Notes under the pieces: model-generated
Seen by the model: the letters and a program-made list of their open reading frames with translations, nothing else
The model's database searches: none
Told to the model about the DNA's origin: nothing
Shown: one piece after another, positions 51,843 through 61,093 of the stretch
Layout: each line of letters starts with the position of its first letter
Position numbering within the stretch: the first letter of the stretch is position 1
NCBI GenBank assembly: GCA_019187105.1
Contig: JABAQM010000001.1
Coordinates: 62,001-126,000, forward strand
Reading direction: 5' to 3'
DNA: 64,000 nt
Source: Fimbriimonadaceae bacterium
GTDB lineage: Bacteria; Armatimonadota; Fimbriimonadia; Fimbriimonadales; Fimbriimonadaceae
Program-made: the position numbers and the translations under genes

Positions 51843-52934
51843 CTACCCCGCCAGCGGATCAGCCTTCACATAGCTGCCAAGAATCGTGGATTCCAGGGCG
51901 TAGTTTCTGAGGTTGGCGATCGCCCGCTGCATCTTCTCGTCGGTCCGGTGTCCGTCGCAGTCGCAATAGAAGATGTATTCGAACGTGGCACGTTGGGCCG
52001 GTCGCGACTCGATCATGCTCAGGTTGACGTTCTCCTCGTCAAAGCATCTCAGCGCGCGATACAGCTCTCCGGGACGGTTGCGCAGATTGAACATGAGGCT
52101 GGTCTTGTCGTTTCCTGTCTTGGCCGGTTCGTTGTAGCCCAGCACGATGAACCGGGTCTTGTTTTGGGGATTGTCCTCGATGTGCTCGACCAAGATCGGC
52201 AGGCCGACCGTGGTAGCTCCAAGCGCATTCGCGATTGCCGCTGAATCCTTGTCTTCCAAAGCGCGGTAGGCGGCTTTCGCCGTCGGAACGACTTCCACAA
52301 TCTCGGCTGCCGGAAGCGTCATGCGAAGCCATCGACGGCATTGCGAAGCAGGTTGTGGGCCGGCGTACACCCGCTTGATGGCATCCATATCCGTGAGGGT
52401 GGAGCACAAATGGTGGTGGATCGGCACGTAAGTCTCCGCGCAGATCTTGACGTTGGTCTGGGGAAACATGTCGAGGGTCTCCGGTACCACGCCGGCGGTC
52501 GAGTTTTCGATCGGCGACAAACCGTAGTCCGCGTGGCCATGCTCGACCGCCATGAACACGTCCTGGATGGACTCGCACGGGAAGAATGTGGTGCTCGAAC
52601 CAAAGGTCTGGAGAGCCGCCATATGGCTAAACGTCCCTTCCGGGCCCCAAAACGCCACAACCAGGGGTTTCTCCGCCGCCCGTGCCGCGCTGATAATCTC
52701 GCGGTAAATCGCGTGCAGCTGGTTCCCATTGAGTGGTCCGGGGTTTCCATCACGGAGCTTTTCAAAAATCTGCCGCTCACGCTCCGGTGTGAAGAACGGT
52801 TTCTGGTCTTTGCCCTTCAGATGCCCGATCTCGATGGCCCGCTTCGCGCGCTCATTCAGCAGGCGAACCAGGTCTTGGTCTATCTGGTCGATTTCTTCCC
52901 TGACGTCTTCGATTCTTCTCGGCGAGTCTTCCAT
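51843..52934 (-). CDS. pheA: bifunctional chorismate mutase / prephenate dehydratase
   Basis: Makes phenylpyruvate for phenylalanine synthesis; 363 residues. The chorismate mutase domain spans about 1-90 (EDVREEIDQIDQDLVRLLNERAKRA), the dehydratase domain about 95-270 (VAFWGPEGTFSHMAALQTFG, ENSTAGVV), and the ACT domain about 280-355 (SLMFNLRNRPGELYRALRCF). The MIESRP motif of phenylalanine feedback is present. ATG 52934 is chosen, as upstream residues lack family match. It converges on sdhB and is divergent from cdaA. Confidence 0.94.
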   Translation of the reverse strand: MEDSPRRIEDVREEIDQIDQDLVRLLNERAKRAIEIGHLKGKDQKPFFTPERERQIFEKLRDGNPGPLNGNQLHAIYREIISAARAAEKPLVVAFWGPEGTFSHMAALQTFGSSTTFFPCESIQDVFMAVEHGHADYGLSPIENSTAGVVPETLDMFPQTNVKICAETYVPIHHHLCSTLTDMDAIKRVYAGPQPASQCRRWLRMTLPAAEIVEVVPTAKAAYRALEDKDSAAIANALGATTVGLPILVEHIEDNPQNKTRFIVLGYNEPAKTGNDKTSLMFNLRNRPGELYRALRCFDEENVNLSMIESRPAQRATFEYIFYCDCDGHRTDEKMQRAIANLRNYALESTILGSYVKADPLAG

Positions 52935-53011
52935 GGCGGCCTGCAATAAATTCTGGCGGGAATCTAACGAATCTTGTCGGCTGGAGGAAGATAAAATGAG
53001 GCAACGTCGAC

Positions 53012-53863
53012 TTGAGCATCGCATTCTTCCGGCCTTTCCAGGAATTTAGGAACTTCTCGCCCGAGAATTTGCGCGACATCATCGACGTCCTTCTTGTCAG
53101 CTACCTCATCTATCGACTCTTCATCGTCATTCGCGGAAAGCGCGCATGGCGGGTCGTCGGCGGCATCATCATTTTTGTGATCGCCCTGATCCTCAGCGAC
53201 GTCTTTGGATTCCGGACGTTGCACTGGCTCCTGGAACGAGCCACCGTCCTCGGACCAGTCGCATTGGTGCTGCTGCTCCTCCCCGAATTGCGGCAAGCCC
53301 TTGAAGGCTTTGCCCGTCTTGGCCTGTGGCCCGACCGCATCCCTGGGGCAAGTCCACCAACCGGCGCAAAGACCATCGAAGAGGTCGTTTCCGCAGTTTC
53401 CGAGCTCATGGCAGCCCGGTTGGGGGCGATTATCGTGTTCGAGCGGGGCGCCCCCATGGATGAGGTCGCCGGCAACGGGGTGCCGCTGGATGCCGAAGTT
53501 TCATCTCCCCTTCTCCTCTCCATCTTTTACGAAGGCAATCCGCTCCACGACGGAGCCGTCGTTATTCGGCAGGATCGGCTGGTAGCTGCCGCTTGCCGCC
53601 TGCCATTGAGCGAGAGCCATCGCTTGGACAACACCCACCACATGCGCCACCGTGCGGCCGTGGGCATTTCTGAAGTCGCCGATTGCCTGGCGGTGGTAGT
53701 AAGCGAAGAAAGAGGCGTCGTTAGCGTCGCTCGGGACGGCCACCTCGAGAAGCTCGGCTCTGCCCTTGAGCTTCGCGAAATTCTGAGCCGAGAGCTCCGA
53801 AGCCCCGTCCGAGAACGTCGATTCGACCGGCGGCGGCGCGAAAAACTTGAGGTCCGCCAATGA
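53012..53863 (+). CDS. cdaA: diadenylate cyclase CdaA
   Basis: Membrane enzyme that makes cyclic di-AMP, a signal tied to potassium and cell-wall balance; 283 residues. Three N-terminal membrane helices (IIDVLLVSYLIYRLFIVI, VVGGIIIFVIALILSDVFG, VLGPVALVLLLLPEL) precede the DAC domain with GNPLHDGAVVI and MRHRAAVGIS, the catalytic DGA and RHR motifs. It starts at TTG 53012, with GAGG about 10 nt upstream. It overlaps the ybbR-like gene as ATGA, the same order as in Firmicutes. Confidence 0.92.
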   Translation: MSIAFFRPFQEFRNFSPENLRDIIDVLLVSYLIYRLFIVIRGKRAWRVVGGIIIFVIALILSDVFGFRTLHWLLERATVLGPVALVLLLLPELRQALEGFARLGLWPDRIPGASPPTGAKTIEEVVSAVSELMAARLGAIIVFERGAPMDEVAGNGVPLDAEVSSPLLLSIFYEGNPLHDGAVVIRQDRLVAAACRLPLSESHRLDNTHHMRHRAAVGISEVADCLAVVVSEERGVVSVARDGHLEKLGSALELREILSRELRSPVRERRFDRRRREKLEVRQ

Positions 53864-54810
53864 ACCTTCGATTTGAAAATCTGCTCTTGGCAGCGCTGTC
53901 GATCGCTTCAGCCGTCTTCCTCTGGCTCCATGTTCAAGCCCGCGAAGAACCCGGGAAGGAGCGAGAGCTCATGGTAAAGGTCGACATTGCCGGGCTCAAG
54001 GCTGACTTTGTCGTGACGAAAGCTCCGGCCACAGTGCCGGTCGTCGCGGAGGGCAGCCAGGAAGCCCTCAACCTGATTGATTCCGAGTCGCTGAGCGCAA
54101 CGCTAGACCTTTCGAATGCAAAGGTCGGCGACAACCGCGTTCCGGTCCAGCTTCGCGCACCTGCGAGGGCCAACGTCTCGTTTAGCCTTCGCCGCATCGT
54201 GGAGCGCATCGAAGTGGCCCGCGTGCTTCGCACGGAACGCACGGTGGAAATCGAGACATTTGGCGTTATGCCGCCTGGACTGATGTTCGGCGACGCCTCG
54301 AGCGACCCCGAATCGGTCGTCCTGATCGGACCGGAAAAAGTGGTTCCCAATGTTCTGAAAGTGCGCGCCATGCTGGATCTAAGCAAGCTCAGGCCCGGTA
54401 TGTCGTATCCGATCGCAGTGGAGGTTCTGGGCAGCTCCAACCAGCCCGTCAAGCTCGTGCGGGCCGAGCCGAGCATCGTAACCGTTAGGCCCGCAGTCCT
54501 TGCCGCTCCAGCGACGAAACGCGTGCTCGTAACGCCCATCCTCAAAGGCCAGCCAGCGGTCGGCTATCGCGTGGCATCGTATGAGGTGTCGCCTAACCAG
54601 GTATCGGTAACCGGCAACAGCTCGGCCCTCAATCGAATGGCCACGATCGACACGGAAGCGGCGAATCTGTCCGGCCTGACGACGGATACGTCCCTTTCGG
54701 TCAGGCTGCGGCTTCCAACCGGAATCAAGATTCAAGGAAGCCGCATGATAACGATCCGCGTCAAGATCGAGCCTATTCCTGCCCCCCAAGCAACTCCCCT
54801 GAATCCATGA
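53860..54810 (+). CDS. cdaR: YbbR-domain protein, CdaA regulator-like
   Basis: A 316-residue protein with one N-terminal membrane helix (ENLLLAALSIASAVFLWLHV) and extracytoplasmic YbbR repeats: repeated GYRVASYEVSPNQVSVTG-type units and hydrophobic strands with V-P-V. In Firmicutes the YbbR protein binds CdaA and tunes cyclic di-AMP synthesis; the ATGA overlap with cdaA supports the same pairing. The Pro-rich C-terminus (IPAPQATPLNP) overlaps the next gene by four bases. glmM, the usual third gene, is absent here. Confidence 0.85.
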   Translation: MNLRFENLLLAALSIASAVFLWLHVQAREEPGKERELMVKVDIAGLKADFVVTKAPATVPVVAEGSQEALNLIDSESLSATLDLSNAKVGDNRVPVQLRAPARANVSFSLRRIVERIEVARVLRTERTVEIETFGVMPPGLMFGDASSDPESVVLIGPEKVVPNVLKVRAMLDLSKLRPGMSYPIAVEVLGSSNQPVKLVRAEPSIVTVRPAVLAAPATKRVLVTPILKGQPAVGYRVASYEVSPNQVSVTGNSSALNRMATIDTEAANLSGLTTDTSLSVRLRLPTGIKIQGSRMITIRVKIEPIPAPQATPLNP

Positions 54811-55568
54811 TCGAGATCCGAACGATCAAGGATGCAGAAGCCAGAGGCTTTCTGGGATTGCTGTGCAGCGTGTTCGACCTCGACTTTGCCCGGGCTTCAT
54901 CCGTCTTCTTCACGGAGCCCTTTTACGATCCACGTAACAAATGGGCACTGTTCTCCAATGGGGTCTTGGCGTCGATCCTCTCGCTGACGCCACTCGAATT
55001 CGGATGGGGCCGTGCAATGGGCATCTCAGGTGTTGCGACCGAACCAGGACATCGTCGCCGCGGACTCGCCCGCAAGCTGCTCGACGAGGTCCATCGCTCC
55101 ATCGAGGTCCCAACGATGCTGTTTGCCCAGAGCACCACACTCTACGAAGCTTGCGGCTATGTTCAAGTGGACGCCGTGGTCCGGGGTCAGATAAAGGAGT
55201 GCGAAACCATGACCATTGGCGAGGCGCTTTCGAGGAAGGCCATCGAAGCCGCCTATGGGACTTGGGCCGGCCAGGACCCGTCAAGGCTGCGACGAGACGA
55301 ACGCCGATGGCGCTTCTGGAACTGGACTTTGCGCTCGTGCGAGGCCATGGACAATGGCTATATCGGTGTCGAGTCCACGGTCGTTCGCGAAGCGGTTGGG
55401 GTCTCGAAGCACACCTGCTGGCCGGTCGGACCTAAGGTCGATTGGCTGGGATTGGAGTCGATGACCCAAGACATCGGCGTACCGCTGAAGCAACAGGAGA
55501 TCACACTCAAAGTGATGACGCGAAACTTCCCGCAGCGTCCACAGATGTTTATGAGCGACCAGTTCTAG
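54807..55568 (+). CDS. GNAT-family acetyltransferase
   Basis: A 253-residue protein with ATGA overlap to cdaR. The acetyl-CoA site is ISGVATEPGHRRRGLARKLLDEVHRS (R-x-x-G-x-A form), and the substrate half has YEACGYVQVDAVVRG. The C-terminal extension of about 110 residues (GTWAGQDPSRLRRDERRWRFWNW) resembles the Eis-like or bifunctional GNAT layout with a second domain. The substrate is unknown. Its stop overlaps that of pheS by four bases. Confidence 0.78.
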   Translation: MIEIRTIKDAEARGFLGLLCSVFDLDFARASSVFFTEPFYDPRNKWALFSNGVLASILSLTPLEFGWGRAMGISGVATEPGHRRRGLARKLLDEVHRSIEVPTMLFAQSTTLYEACGYVQVDAVVRGQIKECETMTIGEALSRKAIEAAYGTWAGQDPSRLRRDERRWRFWNWTLRSCEAMDNGYIGVESTVVREAVGVSKHTCWPVGPKVDWLGLESMTQDIGVPLKQQEITLKVMTRNFPQRPQMFMSDQF

Positions 55569-56572
55569 CGGAACTGATCCAAAAACCGGAGATCGTTCTC
55601 CAAGAAATGGCGCAGGTCGTCGACGCCATAGGCCATCATGGGAATCCTCTCGACGCCTAGTCCAAACGCGAATCCACTGTATCGATCCGTGTCGATCCCA
55701 AACCGTTCGAGAATGTTCGGGTGGATGAGGCCGGCCCCACCTAGCTCAACCCATCGGCCATTGAAAAGCTTGGGAGTACTGATGGCGTAGTCCACCCCCG
55801 GCTCGACGAACGGAAAGAAGTCGGGACGGAACCGAACCTTGACCTCCTTTCCGAACATTGCCCGAGCGAAAATCCCGAGCGTGCCCTTGAGCTGCGCCAT
55901 TGAAACACCCTCATCCACCATGAAGCAGTCGATCTGGTGGAACGTGTGCGAATGCGTTCGATCGACCGCCTCATTGCGGTAGGTCCGACCCACCGTGAAG
56001 ATTCGGAACGGCGGCTTGCGTTCCTCGAAAACGTGGCCCTGCAGCGCCGTGCATTGCGTCCGCAACAGACGATGATCGTCCACGTAGAACGTATCTTGCT
56101 CGTCCATTGCCGGGTGGTCCGGCGGATAGTTGAGTTCGGAGAAGTTGTATCTAAACTCCTCGAGTTCCGGGGACTCAAGGTATTCGAACCCGAGGCCGAT
56201 CATGACCGCCTTGATCCGGTTGGCGGTGATCTGCATGATGTGCTCGCGCCCAACCCTCACTGGCCGAGCAGGCATCGTGATGTCGATTTTCTCGGCCTCG
56301 AATTGCTCCGCCTGTTCGGATCGCTTGAGCTCGGCCTCTCGCATCGACAGCCGTTCGGCAACGACTGTTTTGGCTTCATTCATCGCCTTGCCGAATGCTG
56401 GTTTTTCCTCGGCCGAGAGACTAGGCAGCATCTTCGTTAGTTCGGAGATTGCTCCGGATTTGCCGAGAAATCGCTGCTCGATTTCCTTTAGCTGGAACGT
56501 CGATGTGGCAGCGGCGATGGCCGCGAGAGCTTGGTTCTGAATATCGCCTATTTGTTCCAGCGAGCCGGTCAT
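55565..56572 (-). CDS. pheS: phenylalanyl-tRNA synthetase alpha subunit
   Basis: The catalytic subunit of the class II synthetase for phenylalanine; 335 residues. Motif 2 is TVGRTYRNEAVDRTHSHTFHQIDCFMVDEGVSM and motif 3 is GVDYAISTPKLFNGRWVELGGAGLIHP ... GFAFGLGVERIPMMAYGVDDLRHF. The N-terminal coiled-coil for tRNA binding is present (about 1-85). pheT, usually directly downstream, is not here: the next gene is convergent. PheT must be encoded elsewhere. Confidence 0.95.
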   Translation of the reverse strand: MTGSLEQIGDIQNQALAAIAAATSTFQLKEIEQRFLGKSGAISELTKMLPSLSAEEKPAFGKAMNEAKTVVAERLSMREAELKRSEQAEQFEAEKIDITMPARPVRVGREHIMQITANRIKAVMIGLGFEYLESPELEEFRYNFSELNYPPDHPAMDEQDTFYVDDHRLLRTQCTALQGHVFEERKPPFRIFTVGRTYRNEAVDRTHSHTFHQIDCFMVDEGVSMAQLKGTLGIFARAMFGKEVKVRFRPDFFPFVEPGVDYAISTPKLFNGRWVELGGAGLIHPNILERFGIDTDRYSGFAFGLGVERIPMMAYGVDDLRHFLENDLRFLDQFR

Positions 56573-56661
56573 TGAAGGTTATTTTGGCCGATCCGGCCGC
56601 TGGGGGAGGAACGCTTCGCCACAGACTTGCGTTTCAACGGTAGGTAACCTCAAACAACGCT

Positions 56662-58485
56662 ATGATCAAGCGCGCTTTCGTCCTGCTGACCTTCCTCGCG
56701 GTAGCTGCTCTTGCATGGGCCCAGGATCCACCGACCGTCAGCATCAAGCTGGCCGCCCCTGCCGTGAAACCAGGAGCGGCGTTCGATGCCACGGTATCGG
56801 TCACCTTCGCAGAGAATCTCCACGGCTACCAGAACCCACCGACCGAGGACTTCATGATTCCGGTAACCGTGGTGTCGGGCAGCAAGGAATTCACCATGAA
56901 GTCGGCCAAGTATCCGAAGGGTGTCATCAAGAAAGCTGGCGGAATGGACGCCGCCGTGTACGAGGGCACCGTGCAGATACCAGTCACCTTGGTCGCACCG
57001 AAGAAAGCAGGCGCCTACACCCTGAAGCTGGATGTCAAGTATCAGCAGTGCGACGAGAACAACTGCTTTGTTCCCGGTACCGCGTCGTCCACCGCCAAGA
57101 TCAAGGTCGATCCCAAGGCGGCGCCTCCAAAGAAGGGAGATGGCAAGGAGGAGGCGCCAGTCGCAGCGGCAACCACCGGAACCCCAGGACCATCGACCGG
57201 TACTCAGCCCGTCAACGACAGCAAACTTGCCCAGCTGTTTGTCGAAAACTTCAAGTCCGGCAACTATCTGGTCGTTCTTCTGATCTCCATCGCCATCGGG
57301 TTGCTAATCAACCTCACGCCCTGCGTGTATCCGATGGTGCCGGTGACCCTTAGTTTTTTTTCCGGCCAGGCTGGCGATAACCGCTCCGCCCGGATTCAGC
57401 TCGGCCTGATGTACATGGTCGGCATCGCGGTCACCTACGGTCTGGTCGGTGGACTCGCCGCTGGGCTTGGTGCGACCTTCGGAGCCTTGTTCCAGGCTCC
57501 CTGGTTTAACATCGCGCTGGGCGTTTTTATGTTCGTGCTCGCGCTCTCAATGTTCGACTTGTATCAGATCGGCCTCCCTCCGGCCTTCACCAAGCACCTC
57601 AAGGGCCGCAGCGGTCCGGTTGGATCGCTGATCATGGGGCTGTTTGTCGGCGTTGCCGCTGCGCCCTGCGCCGGCCCGCTGATCGTTCCTCCCTTCACGG
57701 TTGTGGCCGAAAGCCGCAGCCTGCCCTTGGGCCTGCTGGTCTTCACCACCATCGGCCTCGGAATTGGCTTTCCGTACGTTATCCTTGCTTCGGCTGCAGC
57801 AGGCGCCAAGACCCTTCCCAAAGCTGGTGGCTGGATGAAAACGCTCAAGGCCGTCCTCGGCATCGTGGTCGCTGGATTCGGCCTCTTGTACGTCCTCCAG
57901 GGTCTCGGCGCCGGCCTCGACGAGCGTGCTCGCGCGCTGATCTGGATTGCCTTCTTCGTGGCATCTGCCATCTACCTGATTGGTTTCGAATCCAGTGGCC
58001 TGACCAAGCCAATCCTCTCCATAAAGGGAGCCGCCGCCCTTGTATGCGGCTTGATGGCAGGAATCACTTACCAGGCCGAATCCGAGCGGGCCAAGCTTGC
58101 TGAGCTCCAGCGGGCCGGCGCAGTGGCCGGGATCGAGTGGGTGAAGCTTACAGAGGACACCTATGCGACGGCAAAATCATCGGGCAAGCCGATCTTCATC
58201 GATGCCACCGCGGACTGGTGCGCCGAGTGTAAGGCGACCGAACGCAATGTGTTCAGCCAACCCAACGCGATTATCGCCCTCAGCAAAGTGCAGCCGATGA
58301 AAATTGATTGGAGCACCGGCGTCGATCCTTCTTATCAGGACATGACGCGGAAGCTGTTCGATATCAAAGGACTTCCCCACTTCGTCTTCATCAAGCCCGG
58401 CGGAGAGATCGCCTTGGTTAAGAACCATATTGGGTCGCCGGAGGACCTGATCGACGGGCTTCGTGCGGCGGGCGCCCAGCTTTGA
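56662..58485 (+). CDS. dsbD: DsbD-like thiol:disulfide interchange protein
   Basis: Carries reducing power across the inner membrane; 607 residues. A signal peptide (AFVLLTFLAVAALAWAQ) is followed by the alpha domain (about 22-150) with YQQCDENNCFVPGT. The membrane domain of eight helices (about 200-470) has NLTPCVYPMVPVTLSFFSG and AAPCAGPLIVPPFT. The C-terminal thioredoxin-like domain has WCAEC in ADWCAECKATE, with Ala-Glu between the cysteines instead of Val-Ala. It supports periplasmic disulfide repair and cytochrome c maturation. It overlaps kdsA as TTGA. Confidence 0.93.
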   Translation: MIKRAFVLLTFLAVAALAWAQDPPTVSIKLAAPAVKPGAAFDATVSVTFAENLHGYQNPPTEDFMIPVTVVSGSKEFTMKSAKYPKGVIKKAGGMDAAVYEGTVQIPVTLVAPKKAGAYTLKLDVKYQQCDENNCFVPGTASSTAKIKVDPKAAPPKKGDGKEEAPVAAATTGTPGPSTGTQPVNDSKLAQLFVENFKSGNYLVVLLISIAIGLLINLTPCVYPMVPVTLSFFSGQAGDNRSARIQLGLMYMVGIAVTYGLVGGLAAGLGATFGALFQAPWFNIALGVFMFVLALSMFDLYQIGLPPAFTKHLKGRSGPVGSLIMGLFVGVAAAPCAGPLIVPPFTVVAESRSLPLGLLVFTTIGLGIGFPYVILASAAAGAKTLPKAGGWMKTLKAVLGIVVAGFGLLYVLQGLGAGLDERARALIWIAFFVASAIYLIGFESSGLTKPILSIKGAAALVCGLMAGITYQAESERAKLAELQRAGAVAGIEWVKLTEDTYATAKSSGKPIFIDATADWCAECKATERNVFSQPNAIIALSKVQPMKIDWSTGVDPSYQDMTRKLFDIKGLPHFVFIKPGGEIALVKNHIGSPEDLIDGLRAAGAQL

Positions 58486-59303
58486 GGCACTTCTCGATCG
58501 GGTCGTTAACCATAGGCAACGGTGGCCTGACCGTGATAGCCGGACCGTGCCTGGCCGAGTCGCTGGACCTATGCCTTTCCGTCGCCGAGGCGATGCAGGA
58601 GAACTGCGGACGGCAAGGCTTTGGCTACATCTTCAAGGCTTCGTTTGATAAGGCGAACCGAACGTCCGTTGGCTCGGTGCGAGGATCTGGCATCGAGCGG
58701 GGCTTGGAGATTCTCAGCGAGGTCAAGTCGCGATTTGGAGTGCCGGTAACTACCGATGTGCACCTGCCGGAGCAAGCGGCCGAAGCGGCTGCCGTGGTCG
58801 ATCTGATCCAGATTCCTGCTTTTCTCTGCCGCCAAACCGACCTGCTCGAAGCAGCTGCTTCCACCGGAAAGCCGGTCAACGTCAAGAAGGGTCAGTTCCT
58901 CTCCCCTTGGGATGCCAAGAACATCGTGGAAAAGCTTGAAGAGTACGAGGCGGCTGGCATCATGCTTGCAGAGCGGGGGACGACATTTGGCTACAACAAC
59001 CTCATTGTCGACTTTCCCGGACTGGAGACAATGCGTTCGTTTGGCGTACCTGTCTGCTTCGACGCAACCCACTCTGCCCAGCGGCCAGGCGGCCTTGGCG
59101 TCGCTACCGGTGGTGCCCGGGAGTCCATCCCGGCGATGGTGCGGGCTGCCTGTGCGGTAGGAATTGACGCCTTATTCCTGGAAGTCCATCCCGATCCCGC
59201 CAAAGCCCTGTCTGATGCGGCCACACAATGGCCCCTCGCCCAAGCCGCCGATCTGCTCCGGTATCACGTAGCCCCTTTTATCAAATCGCCGGTTACGGGG
59301 TAA
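58482..59303 (+). CDS. kdsA: 3-deoxy-8-phosphooctulonate synthase
   Basis: Condenses phosphoenolpyruvate and arabinose 5-phosphate for Kdo of LPS; 273 residues. IAGPCLAES carries Cys23, the mark of the metal-dependent class; the other class has Asn here. The active-site segments KASFDKANRTS, TDVHLPEQA, VNVKKGQFLSPWD and FDATHSAQRPGG are complete. It starts at TTG 58482 in TTGA overlap with dsbD. With lpxK and the GT9 gene it shows a Kdo-bearing LPS. Confidence 0.94.
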   Translation: MRHFSIGSLTIGNGGLTVIAGPCLAESLDLCLSVAEAMQENCGRQGFGYIFKASFDKANRTSVGSVRGSGIERGLEILSEVKSRFGVPVTTDVHLPEQAAEAAAVVDLIQIPAFLCRQTDLLEAAASTGKPVNVKKGQFLSPWDAKNIVEKLEEYEAAGIMLAERGTTFGYNNLIVDFPGLETMRSFGVPVCFDATHSAQRPGGLGVATGGARESIPAMVRAACAVGIDALFLEVHPDPAKALSDAATQWPLAQAADLLRYHVAPFIKSPVTG

Positions 59304-59315
59304 AACGGTCCCGCC

Positions 59316-60335
59316 ATGAAGCGGACTTCGATTTGGTCGATTTGCTTGGTCGGATTGCTCGCCCTCGCCGGTTGCGGTAACAAGGAGGAGACGCCCGCTG
59401 CTTCAACGAGCGGCGCGACCGCCGAAAAAGGCGGGGCCAAAAAGAGGATCGCGGTTATTCCGAAAGGGAGTACGCACGAGTTTTGGAAGGCTGTGCATGC
59501 CGGTGCCGAAGCCGCTGGCCAGGAACTCGGCGTCGAGATCATCTGGAAGGGTCCGCTCAAGGAAGACGACCGCGACAGTCAAATCAAGGTAGTCGAAGAC
59601 TTCACCTCACAGGCCGTCGACGGTATCGTCCTCGCCCCCCTCGATGACACGGCGCTACGAGCCCCCGTCATGCATGCGCAAACGTCCCACATTCCCGTGG
59701 TCATCATCGACAGCGACCTCAAGGATGTCGATGTCATCAGCTTTGTGGCAACTGACAACTTCAAAGGCGGCCAAATGGCCGGAGAGGAGATGGTACGGCT
59801 GCTGGACGGCAAGGGCAAGGTGGTTATGCTGCGCTACCAGGAGGGCTCGGCCAGCACTCACCAGCGGGAGGAAGGCTTCCTCGACGCGATCAAGAAGGCC
59901 CCCGGGATCACCGTGGTCAGTGACAACCAGTACGCCGGGGCCACCACCGAAACCGCCCAAAGAGCTGCCGAAAACCTGCTGGCCCCCTTGAAGTCAGCCA
60001 ATGGTGGACTTTCCATCCAGGGCATCTTCGCCCCCAACGAATCCTCAACTTTTGGAGTGCTACGGACGCTCCAGGACAACGATTGGGCTGACAAAGTCAA
60101 GCTCATTGGCTTCGATGCCTCGCCCAAGCTCGTCGATGCCCTTGCCGATGACCAAGTGATGGCCCTCGTCGTCCAAAACCCTTTTAACATGGGTTACTTG
60201 GGCGTGAAGGCAATGGTCGATCGCCTGCAAGGCAAGTCGCCTGAAAAGCGGATCGACACCGGCGCAACCCTCGTTACCCGCTCGAACATGCAGGAACCCG
60301 CCATCGCGAAGTTGATCGCCCCGCCCGGCAAGTAA
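59316..60335 (+). CDS. sugar-type ABC transporter substrate-binding lipoprotein
   Basis: A 339-residue periplasmic-binding protein of the ribose/RbsB type, anchored as a lipoprotein (SICLVGLLALAGCGNK). After a Ser/Thr/Lys-rich linker comes the two-lobe domain: RIAVIPKGSTHEFWKAVHAGAE, IVLAPLDDTALRAPV, VVIIDSDLKDVDVISFVATDNFKGG and IQGIFAPNESSTFGVL. No permease or ATPase gene is next to it, so the transporter is elsewhere or the protein works as a sensor. It is 12 nt downstream of kdsA. Confidence 0.85.
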   Translation: MKRTSIWSICLVGLLALAGCGNKEETPAASTSGATAEKGGAKKRIAVIPKGSTHEFWKAVHAGAEAAGQELGVEIIWKGPLKEDDRDSQIKVVEDFTSQAVDGIVLAPLDDTALRAPVMHAQTSHIPVVIIDSDLKDVDVISFVATDNFKGGQMAGEEMVRLLDGKGKVVMLRYQEGSASTHQREEGFLDAIKKAPGITVVSDNQYAGATTETAQRAAENLLAPLKSANGGLSIQGIFAPNESSTFGVLRTLQDNDWADKVKLIGFDASPKLVDALADDQVMALVVQNPFNMGYLGVKAMVDRLQGKSPEKRIDTGATLVTRSNMQEPAIAKLIAPPGK

Positions 60336-60340
60336 GTCAG

Positions 60341-61093
60341 CTACTGGACCATGTCCTGGTCCTCGCGAAGCAGTTCGGCTCTCACGATGTCCGGTCGCAG
60401 TAGAAAGGAATGCGTCACCAGGTAATGCTCCGTGTCCTGCCAGTGGCGCTCCTCGATCCCGCTGCCGTCCAGCCAATACAGCCTGGAGCGAGGATAGCTC
60501 ATCAAGATTGGTGAGTGCGTCGAGATAATGAACATGCAGTTTTGGCGAACCATTCGCTCGATAACGAACAGAAGCTCGAGTTGGCGCTGCGGAGAAAGAG
60601 CAGCCTCGATTTCGTCGAAGAACATGAGGCACTGTTCGCGCCCCACGAACCGATCATGAAGGATTTGGAAGTAGGACTCGCCATGAGAGACCTCGTGCAG
60701 GTCCACCGAAAAGCTGGTGCCTGGTCCAAGCTTGTCGGTCTCGCGGATGTATAGCGCGAATGAGGAAATGTTTTCAGATCGAAAGAAGAACCCATCCTTC
60801 GGTCGATTTGGACACTTGACGAGCGTGATGCTGTCGGCCAGCCGGAGGTCGCCCGTCTCGACCTTCCTCGTGTTGTCCCGCCGGCCCCCCTCGATCGGAA
60901 AGCCCGCCGCTACCGCCAGGGCTTCCACAATTGTCGACTTTCCCGATCCGTTCTCTCCCGCAAAGATCGTGACGTTCGGGTGGAAGCGGATCTTCCCGAT
61001 CTGCCTTGCTGCAGCCACGGTCAGCGGATAGCGATCCGGAACGAGTTCCTCTTCGCGCAAGAGGACGTGACTGAAGAACGGCTGGTCAAGCAT
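60341..61093 (-). CDS. AAA ATPase of the SMC-like, ABC ATPase fold
   Basis: A 250-residue cytoplasmic ATPase. Walker A is FAGENGSGKSTIVEAL, the signature-like SHGESYFQ stands for the ABC loop, Walker B is CLMFFDEIEAALSPQRQ, and the His switch is FIISTHSPILM. The closest relatives are predicted ATPases with a cleft for a metabolite or nuclease partner, similar to YbjD/AAA_21 types. No nuclease gene is adjacent. I start it at ATG 61093; upstream residues in frame are basic and unlike the family. It converges on the substrate-binding protein gene. Confidence 0.8.
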   Translation of the reverse strand: MLDQPFFSHVLLREEELVPDRYPLTVAAARQIGKIRFHPNVTIFAGENGSGKSTIVEALAVAAGFPIEGGRRDNTRKVETGDLRLADSITLVKCPNRPKDGFFFRSENISSFALYIRETDKLGPGTSFSVDLHEVSHGESYFQILHDRFVGREQCLMFFDEIEAALSPQRQLELLFVIERMVRQNCMFIISTHSPILMSYPRSRLYWLDGSGIEERHWQDTEHYLVTHSFLLRPDIVRAELLREDQDMVQ

